7,088 nucleotides of DNA from positions 1-7,088 of the forward strand of contig CALMET010000091.1 in the NCBI GenBank assembly GCA_937863195.1, read 5' to 3'. Under the pieces are notes generated by a model, which saw nothing but the letters and a program-made list of their open reading frames with translations, ran no database searches and was not told where the DNA came from. This document shows, piece after piece, positions 1 to 5,853 of this stretch (its first letter is position 1; each line of letters starts with the position of its first letter). A program made the translations under genes and the position numbers. This stretch comes from an uncultured bacterium. Lineage in GTDB: Bacteria; Patescibacteria; ABY1; SG8-24; 2-12-FULL-60-25.

Positions 1-1
1 T

Positions 2-1066
2 GTCGAAACACTCCCAAGCGCAGATCATCCAGAGCGCAATGAAGACCACACCATCTATAGACCGGATGACGGTGTCTTTGGTGTTGCCGATGGCGTTGGT
101 GGGGCACCGGCAGGTAACTTTGCCTCCGAAGCAGCGATGGCACAGCTTGAGAAGTCCGTCATCGAATATCACCTACGAAATGCAAAAGACCCTGTCGCCC
201 ATCAAGAAGCCCTTATTGCGGCCAATGTTTTTTTGGCCGACATTTCGCACCCACAAAACGATGCCAACGTAAAACGCGCAGGTCGCGCCATTTTAAAACG
301 CATGACGCAGACCATTGATCGTGTCGGCACGTTAGGTGACCCAGCCGTCGTTAAATCGATTTACATCAATGCCATCAAACGACAGCGAGAACGAAGATAC
401 ACCTCTGAAGAGTCCCTCCTTGCTGAAGTTACTTCAGAAATCGGGACCACGGTGACCTTTGGTAAGCTTTGGCAACGCGAAGATGGTAAGCGCTTTTTAA
501 CAACCTTTCAACTCGGTGATAGCGCGATCTTTCGTTTTCGTAAAAGCCGACTTGAGAAGCTAACCAAAGACCATTCTTATGTCCAAGAACTCGTCGAAAA
601 AAAATTACTAACAGATGAAATAAGCTACAACGAAGAAAACAGAAACAATCCAGGCGCTCTTGATTATGTGGACTTAACTGTTTCTGTTGGCGATATTCGT
701 GCTACATTTTTTGAAAATCACCCTGTTAGAAATTTTGTGAAAAAGCTTTCAGACGAAGCATTTATTTCGGTACTTGACCTTCGTCGCATGCTCACACAGA
801 CAATGAACAAATACCCGATGCAGGCACAGATCGCTAAAACTGAGACGACAGAAACTCTTGACGGTGATATCTATCTAGCGCTGACCGATGGCATCACTGA
901 CAATCTCACCATGAATGAAATTACAGCCATCATAGAGCTCCATACCGACAACCCTGAGATGATCCCCTTGGTACTCGCCCATGAGGCCGCGCAACGCGCA
1001 GAAGAATCACTCCATCCTCGTGCAAAGCGTGACGATATGACCGCCGTGGTTATCGCTGTCACTTGA
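2..1066 (+). CDS. PP2C-family Ser/Thr protein phosphatase, 5'-truncated by window edge
   Basis: This is a metal-dependent phosphatase of the PP2C (PPM) family, which removes phosphate from Ser/Thr residues of cytoplasmic proteins. The reading frame is open from base 2, so the gene begins upstream and 354 residues are visible. Counting from the first visible residue, the family motifs run in order: RNED (12-15, metal Asp), FGVADGVGG (26-34, the DG metal motif), LGDSAIFRF (171-179, the GDS motif), LTKDHS (187-192), ALTDGITD (293-300, the second DG motif) and RDDMTAVVI (343-351, the D-[ND]-x-T motif). All acidic metal ligands expected in this part are present, so the enzyme is probably active. 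An ATG at 137 exists, but starting there would lose the first two motifs, so it is not the real start. The segment between DGVGG and GDS is longer than in compact PP2Cs. No transmembrane segment or partner kinase is visible here. Substrate unknown. Confidence 0.9.
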   Translation, partial: VETLPSADHPERNEDHTIYRPDDGVFGVADGVGGAPAGNFASEAAMAQLEKSVIEYHLRNAKDPVAHQEALIAANVFLADISHPQNDANVKRAGRAILKRMTQTIDRVGTLGDPAVVKSIYINAIKRQRERRYTSEESLLAEVTSEIGTTVTFGKLWQREDGKRFLTTFQLGDSAIFRFRKSRLEKLTKDHSYVQELVEKKLLTDEISYNEENRNNPGALDYVDLTVSVGDIRATFFENHPVRNFVKKLSDEAFISVLDLRRMLTQTMNKYPMQAQIAKTETTETLDGDIYLALTDGITDNLTMNEITAIIELHTDNPEMIPLVLAHEAAQRAEESLHPRAKRDDMTAVVIAVT

Positions 1067-1110
1067 GACTCGTCCATCTCTATTTAAATAGGCATTTTGC
1101 CCGGTTTGCT

Positions 1111-1139
1111 TTGACAAATCGCTAGGCTCTGCCTATAAT
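1111..1139 (+). promoter_or_regulatory. Consensus sigma-70 promoter of the tRNA-Lys gene
   Basis: A perfect -35 box TTGACA (1111-1116) and a perfect -10 box TATAAT (1134-1139) are separated by exactly 17 bp. The predicted transcription start is near 1146, leaving a 5' leader of only about 9 nt before the mature tRNA at 1155. This is the strongest promoter in the window by inspection, as expected for a stable RNA gene. Confidence 0.9.
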
Positions 1140-1154
1140 CCGGTCACAATTTAT

Positions 1155-1231
1155 GGATTGGTAGCTCAATCGGTTAGAGCAGAGGCCTCTTAAGCCTAAG
1201 GTTCTGGGTTCGATTCCCAGCCGATCCACCA
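1155..1231 (+). tRNA. tRNA-Lys (anticodon CUU), CCA encoded
   Basis: The sequence folds into a complete class I cloverleaf. The acceptor stem pairs 1155-1161 (GGATTGG) with 1221-1227 (CCGATCC) with one T-G wobble. The D stem is GCTC/GAGC (1164-1167/1177-1180). The anticodon loop is CTCTTAA (1187-1193), giving anticodon CTT at 1189-1191, which reads the lysine codon AAG. The variable loop has 5 nt, and the T arm is CTGGG-TTCGATT-CCCAG (1204-1220). The discriminator is A1228 and the 3' CCA is encoded (1229-1231). One oddity is that the top pair of the anticodon stem is a G-A mismatch (G1182/A1198), leaving four good pairs. The gene has its own promoter and its own terminator. Confidence 0.95.
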
Positions 1232-1235
1232 TCAT

Positions 1236-1267
1236 AAAACCTCCCGACGTAACGTCGGGAGGTTTTT
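1236..1267 (+). terminator. Rho-independent terminator of the tRNA-Lys unit
   Basis: A perfect 14-bp inverted repeat (1236-1249 with 1253-1266) with a TAA loop is followed by a T run (1263-1267). The core is CCTCCCGACG/CGTCGGGAGG flanked by an A tract and a T tract. It begins 5 nt after the tRNA CCA end. With no clear terminator after the phosphatase gene, it may also stop read-through from upstream. Confidence 0.92.
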
Positions 1268-1293
1268 GTTGGCATCCACAGGCTCGCTATAGT
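1266..1293 (+). promoter_or_regulatory. Candidate promoter of the nucleotidyltransferase gene
   Basis: A -10-like TATAGT (1288-1293, one mismatch to consensus) has a weak -35-like TTGTTG (1266-1271) 16 bp upstream, overlapping the end of the tRNA terminator. The predicted start near 1300 would leave only about 8 nt before the ATG at 1308. The -35 match is poor, so this is tentative. A promoter is needed here because the preceding terminator is strong. Confidence 0.4.
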
Positions 1294-1307
1294 AAGCTGG
1301 ACGTATT

Positions 1308-2417
1308 ATGAATGAGACCCCTGGTCCGATCCTTGAAAGTAAGGGGGTTGATGGAACCGCGCAAGAACACTCCCTCAACCCAGCAGCGATCGAAGAGATC
1401 CGTAACCATGTCATGACGCGTATAGAGCAAGCTCCAACAGAAGAACGTAAAAAAGTGTTAACCCGTGAACTTTTCAAGGTACTATCATTTTTCGATCAGA
1501 GTGGGATTCGTGCCTTTGTTGCAGGTGGTGCTGGCATTGATTTGCTTGACGCTAAGTGGGATCGAGACCATCAGGATTTAGATGTAGCGATCAGTGGAAA
1601 CGACCGAGAGGCTTTTTTTACCTCAATAAAGAAAAACGGATTTCACCTGCGACTCGCAAACGGGACCGAGGCTCAACAAGAAGACGTTCTTGATAGAAAG
1701 ACACATAATGCCTTTGCTTCTCGAACGAATGAAGCTGGTGAAACAATGTTTGAAGTTATTTTTTTGAATGAAGTTAATGACGACGACGTAGAACTGAGCA
1801 ACGGATTCGCGATACCAATGTCTCTTTACGAGAATGCTCCAATAGTAGAAGTGGAGAAGAAAGAGATCCGCCTTCAGCCAACAGAGGTTATCTTATTTCA
1901 CAAATTAATTGACGCTAGACGCAAAGACCTTAGAGATACCATTAACACTTGGGGACTCTTATCCGTCGACCAACGACAACGTCTCCAATCATTTGTTGAT
2001 TCATCAAATAGTACGTTCATTATTGACGGTGAAGAAACAAGCAATATCCCTTACTTGTTAGAAAAAGCATCTATCGTAGATAGCCAAAAACAAGAAAGCT
2101 TTTTTCGAGACGGACTTGAACCGCGTCTTGAAAGAATGACTCGAGACCTTATGAGTCGATGCGATGAAATCTATCTTCTCGCTCAAAATCACCAATATGA
2201 GTCTTTCTTGATTGATGCCACTAAAATCTATGGTCAGGGAGATGACGAGCGGCAAAAAATTGTCCAAGAAATTGGAGCCTTTTTGCTCTCGGGCTCAATG
2301 CCTGACTTAGGTTCATTTAAAACATGGGCTCTAAAACGAACACAGACAGACGCGCACATCAAAGACAAAATCATTAATGCCTACGCAAACGAAGAAATCT
2401 ATCAAACAAAAAAGTAA
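1308..2417 (+). CDS. Orphan nucleotidyltransferase-fold protein (AbiEii-like), 369 aa
   Basis: The family is not one I can name with certainty, but the N-terminal half shows the DNA polymerase beta nucleotidyltransferase signature. It has VAGGAGIDLL (71-80, the GG helix turn), then R86 and HQDLDVAI (88-95) with the paired metal-binding acids D90 and D92. A plausible third acid is E149 in MFEVIFL (147-153). A later segment, HKLIDARRKDLRDT (198-211), resembles the K-x-R-x-KD-x-x-D helix of AbiEii/AbiGii-type and related nucleotidyltransferases. Residues 1-60 are mostly polar and helical, and residues 240-369 are unrecognised. There is no signal peptide or membrane segment. By analogy it would transfer a nucleotide to an RNA, protein or small molecule; the substrate is unknown. 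The gene stands alone between two terminators, with no AbiEi-like antitoxin next to it. Its start follows CTGGACG and 4 nt, not a true Shine-Dalgarno. By eye its base composition is more AT-rich than rpiB and rpe. Confidence 0.8.
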   Translation: MNETPGPILESKGVDGTAQEHSLNPAAIEEIRNHVMTRIEQAPTEERKKVLTRELFKVLSFFDQSGIRAFVAGGAGIDLLDAKWDRDHQDLDVAISGNDREAFFTSIKKNGFHLRLANGTEAQQEDVLDRKTHNAFASRTNEAGETMFEVIFLNEVNDDDVELSNGFAIPMSLYENAPIVEVEKKEIRLQPTEVILFHKLIDARRKDLRDTINTWGLLSVDQRQRLQSFVDSSNSTFIIDGEETSNIPYLLEKASIVDSQKQESFFRDGLEPRLERMTRDLMSRCDEIYLLAQNHQYESFLIDATKIYGQGDDERQKIVQEIGAFLLSGSMPDLGSFKTWALKRTQTDAHIKDKIINAYANEEIYQTKK

Positions 2418-2443
2418 AAACCTCCGGCTAATCGGAGGTTTTT
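2416..2443. terminator. Bidirectional hairpin terminator between convergent genes
   Basis: An 11-bp perfect inverted repeat pairs 2416-2426 with 2433-2443 (AAAAACCTCCG with CGGAGGTTTTT) around a 6-nt loop. The T tract on one strand and the A tract on the other give a U run in both directions. It starts inside the TAA stop of the nucleotidyltransferase gene and ends 5 nt before the stop codon of ileS, so it should serve both transcripts. Its CCTCC/GGAGG core resembles the terminator at 1236-1267. Confidence 0.9.
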
Positions 2444-2448
2444 ATCTT

Positions 2449-5358
2449 TTACTTGCTTAACTTGATCTTTCCCTTATCGTCCCCCACCACAGCTTCATCG
2501 CCTTCGAGACCAGAGACAAGCTTCACCTCTTTGGCGCGGAGCTCTTTGAGAAGGGCTTCACCAGCTTCTTCGATCACTTCTTTAGCTTCACCAGAGAAGT
2601 CCCATTCGACGATCGCGAGGTCGGTTGGGACGAAGCCGCCTTCTTTACGAAGGTTCATGACATTGCGGATGAACTCGCGTTTCATACCCTTCTTTTTTAA
2701 TTCAGGCGTGATGACGGTGTCGAGTGACAAGGTCCATGCGCCTTCAATCGTATTTGCGGATTCAACACGCGCGACTTCGACATTTGCTTCTTCGGCGAGA
2801 ATGCCGAGTAGGTCGGTTTGGCGCATGAGACGTGCGGCTTCTTCAGCGTCTTTTACTTGAATCGTGAGCGAGGCAAGGGCTTGGCGAACCGGGATCTTAG
2901 CTTGTGAGCGTTGTTCGTGAGCGCGTGATGCGGCATCACGGATCCATTGCATGTCGAGCATCAAACGTGAATCAATAACGCGCTCGTCAGCCTTTGGCCA
3001 TTTTTCAAGATGAACCGACGCGAGTTTGCCGCCGATTTCAAGATAGACTTTTTCGGCAATAAACGGAGTGAATGGCGCCATGATTTTTGATGTCTCAAGC
3101 AAGACTTCGAGCAAGGTCTTGAGCGCGTCCATGCGTTCATAGACGTTTTCAGACTTCATGCGATCACGCGAACGGCGCAACCACCATGTCGAAAGCTCTT
3201 CAACGAATTCTTTGAGCGGACGGCCGCCTTTGACGAGGTCATAGCCATCCATCGCGGTGGTTGTTTCTGCGATAACTTGGTTTAAGCGAGACAGAATCCA
3301 GCGATCAAGCACGTGTGCGCTCTTTGGCTTATCAATCTTCACGTCTTCGTTTTCAGCAAAGGTGAGATAGAAGGTTTTGATATTCCAAAACAAGTTCAAG
3401 AAACCACGAACAATCGTCTGAAGATCACGTTCAGAAAAATTCAACGGCTCAGCTTCAACGACGGGTGAAGTCGCTAAATAGTAACGCACCGCATCAGCAC
3501 CGTGAGTTTGAAGAACCTCCCATGGATCTGGATAATTCTTGAGACTCTTCGACATCTTCTTGCCATCCTCAGCAAGAACAAGACCGGTACAAATAACATC
3601 TTTATAAGCCGCTTTACCAAACAATGCCGACGAAAGCACGTGCATCGAGTAGAACCAACCACGCGTTTGATCTTGCGCTTCGCCGATAAAGTCAGCGGGG
3701 AATCCGTCTTCGAATTGTTTTTTGTTTTGAAACGGATAATGCACCGAAGCATAAGGCATGCTCCCCGAGTCGAACCACGTATCAAACACTTCAACGATAC
3801 GCTTTGCTTCTTTACCTGATTCAGTCATCACAATAACGTCGTCGATCATCGGACGATGAAGATCGAGTTTTTCAGGTAGCGTGCCAGGTTTTGCTTTGGC
3901 TTTTAATTCTTCGATTGAACCGATCACGACACGTTCACCATCTTCGGTTTCCCATACAGGGATTGGTGAACCCCAATAACGCGTACGTGAGATATTCCAG
4001 TCAGGTGCGGTTTCAAGACCTTTGCCGAAGCGGCCTTCTTTAAAGTGGGCGGGATGCCAATTAATACTCTCTGCCGCCTTCAACATGGTCGGGCGAAGCT
4101 TATTCACATCGATATACCAAGCGGGTTGCGCCTTAAACATGAGGCGTGTTTTGCAACGCCAACAGGTGGCAACACTATGCATGATGCTTTCTTTTTTAAA
4201 CAAACGGTCGGCGGCTTTGAGCGCTTCGATCACCGGGCCATGTACCTCGTTAATCGCGAGACCGGCAAAAGCACCCATCTCTTCATCAAAGCGGCCTTCT
4301 GCATCTACCGTCATCAAGACAGGGAGCTGATGCTTTTGGTGCATCTGAAAATCTTCTTCACCAAACGCCGGTGCGGTATGCACGATACCGGTACCGTCGG
4401 TGTCGGTAACATGTTCGCCTGCGACAACACGATACGCATCGCCTTCAGGTTTTTTGATTTCGAGAACGGGCGTATAGCGCTGACCAACAAGCTCACTACC
4501 TTTTTTCGTCCATACCACTTCGTATACGCTTGGATCTTCGCCAAAGTATCGCGCAACACGTGAAGCCGCTAAAACGTAATTGATGTTTGAGTCTGCTGTT
4601 TTTATCGCAACATAATCAAGATCCGCGTTTACGGTGAGGCCGGTATTTGCAGGCAATGTCCAAGGTGTTGTCGTCCACGCTAAAAACACCGTTGAAGCAT
4701 CATCAACGAATGGAAATGTGACGGTGAGCGCTGGATCTTTGTGGTCCATGTATTCGCCCATCGAAACTTCTTGGTTTGAAATTGCCGTTGCACAACGAGG
4801 GCAGTACTGCGCGACGCGCACGCCTTTATAGACCAACTTCTTTTTGAACATTTCTGAAAACGCCCACCACTCAGACTCGATATAAGAATTATCCATCGTC
4901 TTATATGAGTTCTCAAAATCAACCCAGCGGCCAAAACGGTGCACATAGCGCTCCCATTCTTTTTCGTAGGTGAAAATGTTTTGGCGACATTGTTCGTTGA
5001 ATTTGCCGATGCCGTATTCTTCGATCGCGTGTTTGGTACCGAGCTGCAATTCTTTTTCAACAATGTTCTCAATTGGCAAACCGTGACAATCCCAACCCCA
5101 CACGCGAGGCACGCGAAAACCCTTCATCGTCCAATAACGTGGCACGACATCCTTAATGGCGGATTGGAGAAGGTGGCCATAGTGCGGCAAGCCGGTCGCA
5201 AAAGGCGGCCCATCATAAAAGTGAAAGGTTTTATTTTCTGGACGTTCTTCGATCGAGCGGCGAAAAATCTCTTGTTTCTTCCAGTAGGCGCCGATTTCTT
5301 CTTCGATCTTGGCAAAAATCGAAGCTTGAGGCTGTTCGGAACGGTTTTTGTCTGACAT
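2449..5358 (-). CDS. ileS: Isoleucyl-tRNA synthetase, type 2 (eukaryote-like), 969 aa
   Basis: This cytoplasmic class I enzyme charges tRNA-Ile with isoleucine using ATP. The nucleotide-binding signature is GPPFATGLPHYGH (50-62), with HYGH in place of HIGH. KMSKS lies at 601-605 within LAEDGKKMSKSLKNYPDP (595-612). The CP1 editing domain is present, with the Thr-rich TTTPWTLPAN (229-238) and GTGIVHTAPAFGEEDF (322-337) including the conserved acidic end. Also visible are two Cys pairs, CPRC (186-189) and CWRC (399-402), then NISRTRYWGSPIP (455-467), DTWFDSGS (526-533) and DQTRGWFY (563-570). The helical anticodon-binding region begins near DRWILSRL (685-692). The C-terminus carries the ITPELKKKGMKREFIRN element typical of type 2 enzymes and lacks the C-terminal zinc finger of type 1. 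It is somewhat shorter than many type 2 enzymes (about 1,030-1,050 residues). No T-box leader is possible in the 47-bp upstream gap. No Shine-Dalgarno precedes the ATG. Confidence 0.97.
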   Translation of the reverse strand: MSDKNRSEQPQASIFAKIEEEIGAYWKKQEIFRRSIEERPENKTFHFYDGPPFATGLPHYGHLLQSAIKDVVPRYWTMKGFRVPRVWGWDCHGLPIENIVEKELQLGTKHAIEEYGIGKFNEQCRQNIFTYEKEWERYVHRFGRWVDFENSYKTMDNSYIESEWWAFSEMFKKKLVYKGVRVAQYCPRCATAISNQEVSMGEYMDHKDPALTVTFPFVDDASTVFLAWTTTPWTLPANTGLTVNADLDYVAIKTADSNINYVLAASRVARYFGEDPSVYEVVWTKKGSELVGQRYTPVLEIKKPEGDAYRVVAGEHVTDTDGTGIVHTAPAFGEEDFQMHQKHQLPVLMTVDAEGRFDEEMGAFAGLAINEVHGPVIEALKAADRLFKKESIMHSVATCWRCKTRLMFKAQPAWYIDVNKLRPTMLKAAESINWHPAHFKEGRFGKGLETAPDWNISRTRYWGSPIPVWETEDGERVVIGSIEELKAKAKPGTLPEKLDLHRPMIDDVIVMTESGKEAKRIVEVFDTWFDSGSMPYASVHYPFQNKKQFEDGFPADFIGEAQDQTRGWFYSMHVLSSALFGKAAYKDVICTGLVLAEDGKKMSKSLKNYPDPWEVLQTHGADAVRYYLATSPVVEAEPLNFSERDLQTIVRGFLNLFWNIKTFYLTFAENEDVKIDKPKSAHVLDRWILSRLNQVIAETTTAMDGYDLVKGGRPLKEFVEELSTWWLRRSRDRMKSENVYERMDALKTLLEVLLETSKIMAPFTPFIAEKVYLEIGGKLASVHLEKWPKADERVIDSRLMLDMQWIRDAASRAHEQRSQAKIPVRQALASLTIQVKDAEEAARLMRQTDLLGILAEEANVEVARVESANTIEGAWTLSLDTVITPELKKKGMKREFIRNVMNLRKEGGFVPTDLAIVEWDFSGEAKEVIEEAGEALLKELRAKEVKLVSGLEGDEAVVGDDKGKIKLSK

Positions 5359-5360
5359 AC

Positions 5361-5371
5361 TGTGGTAGAAT
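5361..5371 (+). promoter_or_regulatory. Extended -10 promoter for the rpiB-rpe pair
   Basis: TGTGGTAGAAT contains an extended -10 element: TG, one base, then TAGAAT (5366-5371), one mismatch from TATAAT. No good -35 box is seen 16-18 bp upstream, inside the ileS 5' end. The predicted start is near 5378, giving a leader of about 28 nt before the rpiB ATG. The pattern matches the element before the last gene in the window. Confidence 0.55.
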
Positions 5372-5395
5372 GCTTGGCTTTTTGCTTTAGGTCAA
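5367..5395 (-). promoter_or_regulatory. Tentative ileS promoter
   Basis: Reading the minus strand, TTGACC (complement of 5390-5395) is a five-of-six -35 match. At 17 bp spacing the -10 would be CATTCT (complement of 5367-5372), which is poor. If used, transcription would begin around 5360, essentially at the ileS ATG, giving a leaderless message. It overlaps the divergent rpiB -10 element, so the two promoters would compete. Confidence 0.25.
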
Positions 5396-5400
5396 GCCAA
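5374..5400. repeat. Perfect inverted repeat in the ileS/rpiB divergent region
   Basis: TTGGCTT (5374-5380) and AAGCCAA (5394-5400) are perfect inverted copies separated by 13 bp, with half-site centres 20 bp apart, close to two turns of the helix. The repeat sits just downstream of the rpiB -10 element and overlaps the tentative ileS -35. It could be an operator for a dimeric regulator. As an RNA hairpin it is less likely, because its left arm would span the predicted rpiB transcription start. Confidence 0.5.
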
Positions 5401-5405
5401 AATTT

Positions 5406-5852
5406 ATGCCCCAAAAACCCTCCCTTTACCTCGCCGCCGACCATGCCGGCCACGCCCTAAAAGAAAAGATCAAGGCTAAACTCAGCGCAAAACGCCAGGT
5501 TTTGGATCTTTCGCCAGATCTCGACAAAGATGACGATTACCCGCTGCATGCTAAAAAAGTCGCCCTCGCCCTGCAAAACGACCCAAAAGCCCTCGGGATT
5601 CTCTTCTGTGGCTCGGGTCATGGGATGGACATTGCCGCGAATCGCTTCAAAGGCATCCGTGCCATTGTGGCGCGCACGACCAAAGACGCCGCTCTTGCCC
5701 GTGAGCATAATCATGCTAATGTCCTCGTTCTTGGCGGGTGGGGTACCAAACCCGCTCTCGCGCAGTCGATTATTGAAACCTTTTTAACCACCAAGCCTTC
5801 CCCTGCCGCCCGCCACAAGCGCCGCGTCAATGAGCTTGACCAACTCCTCTAG
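5406..5852 (+). CDS. rpiB: Ribose-5-phosphate isomerase B
   Basis: This RpiB/LacAB-family enzyme interconverts ribose 5-phosphate and ribulose 5-phosphate in the non-oxidative pentose phosphate pathway, supplying ribose for nucleotides. The product is 148 residues, the usual length. It begins with the family signature LYLAADHAGHALK (7-19), including D12 and H13. DYPLHA follows at 44-49. The catalytic loop GILFCGSGHGMDIAANR (64-80) keeps the active-site Cys (C68), as in the E. coli type, rather than using the Glu of the mycobacterial type. GIRA is at 83-86. REHNHANVLVLGG (99-111) carries the conserved His (H101) and Asn. The His in GSGHG is an unusual residue at a position often Ile or Asn. 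No Shine-Dalgarno is evident before the ATG. The gene abuts rpe, which acts on the same ribulose 5-phosphate, supporting the assignment over a LacA/LacB role. Confidence 0.95.
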   Translation: MPQKPSLYLAADHAGHALKEKIKAKLSAKRQVLDLSPDLDKDDDYPLHAKKVALALQNDPKALGILFCGSGHGMDIAANRFKGIRAIVARTTKDAALAREHNHANVLVLGGWGTKPALAQSIIETFLTTKPSPAARHKRRVNELDQLL

Positions 5853-5853
5853 C

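Noticed and set aside
39..272. 77-codon open frame overlapping the start of the phosphatase
   Set aside because: It is in another frame from the PP2C gene, whose motifs RNED and DGVGG cover the same bases.
1091..1101. Small inverted repeat GGCA-TTT-TGCC after the phosphatase gene as a terminator
   Set aside because: The stem has only 4 bp and no T run follows, so it is too weak to call.
1269..1274. TTGGCA as the -35 box of the nucleotidyltransferase promoter
   Set aside because: It is only 13 bp from the TATAGT -10 candidate, too short for a sigma-70 promoter.
1155..1307. tRNA gene as an attachment site for an integrated element
   Set aside because: There is no repeated tRNA 3' end, integrase or phage gene in the window, and the next gene has its own terminator shared with ordinary chromosomal genes.
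4045..4563. 172-codon open frame on the + strand opposite ileS
   Set aside because: It lies wholly antisense to the conserved IleRS editing region and its translation shows no recognisable domain. Long antisense frames are common opposite such genes.
4939..5355. 138-codon open frame on the + strand opposite the ileS 5' end
   Set aside because: It is antisense to the HYGH-containing catalytic domain, and its Phe-rich translation mirrors Lys/Glu-rich codons of ileS.
5359..5405. T-box or other riboswitch leader for ileS
   Set aside because: Only 47 bp separate ileS from rpiB, far too little for a T-box, and no T-box core sequence is present.
5830..5853. Upstream in-frame ATG for rpe, overlapping rpiB by 23 nt
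   Set aside because: The family normally starts a few residues before the first beta strand. The ATG at 5854 gives the standard length and residue numbering. The upstream start cannot be fully excluded.
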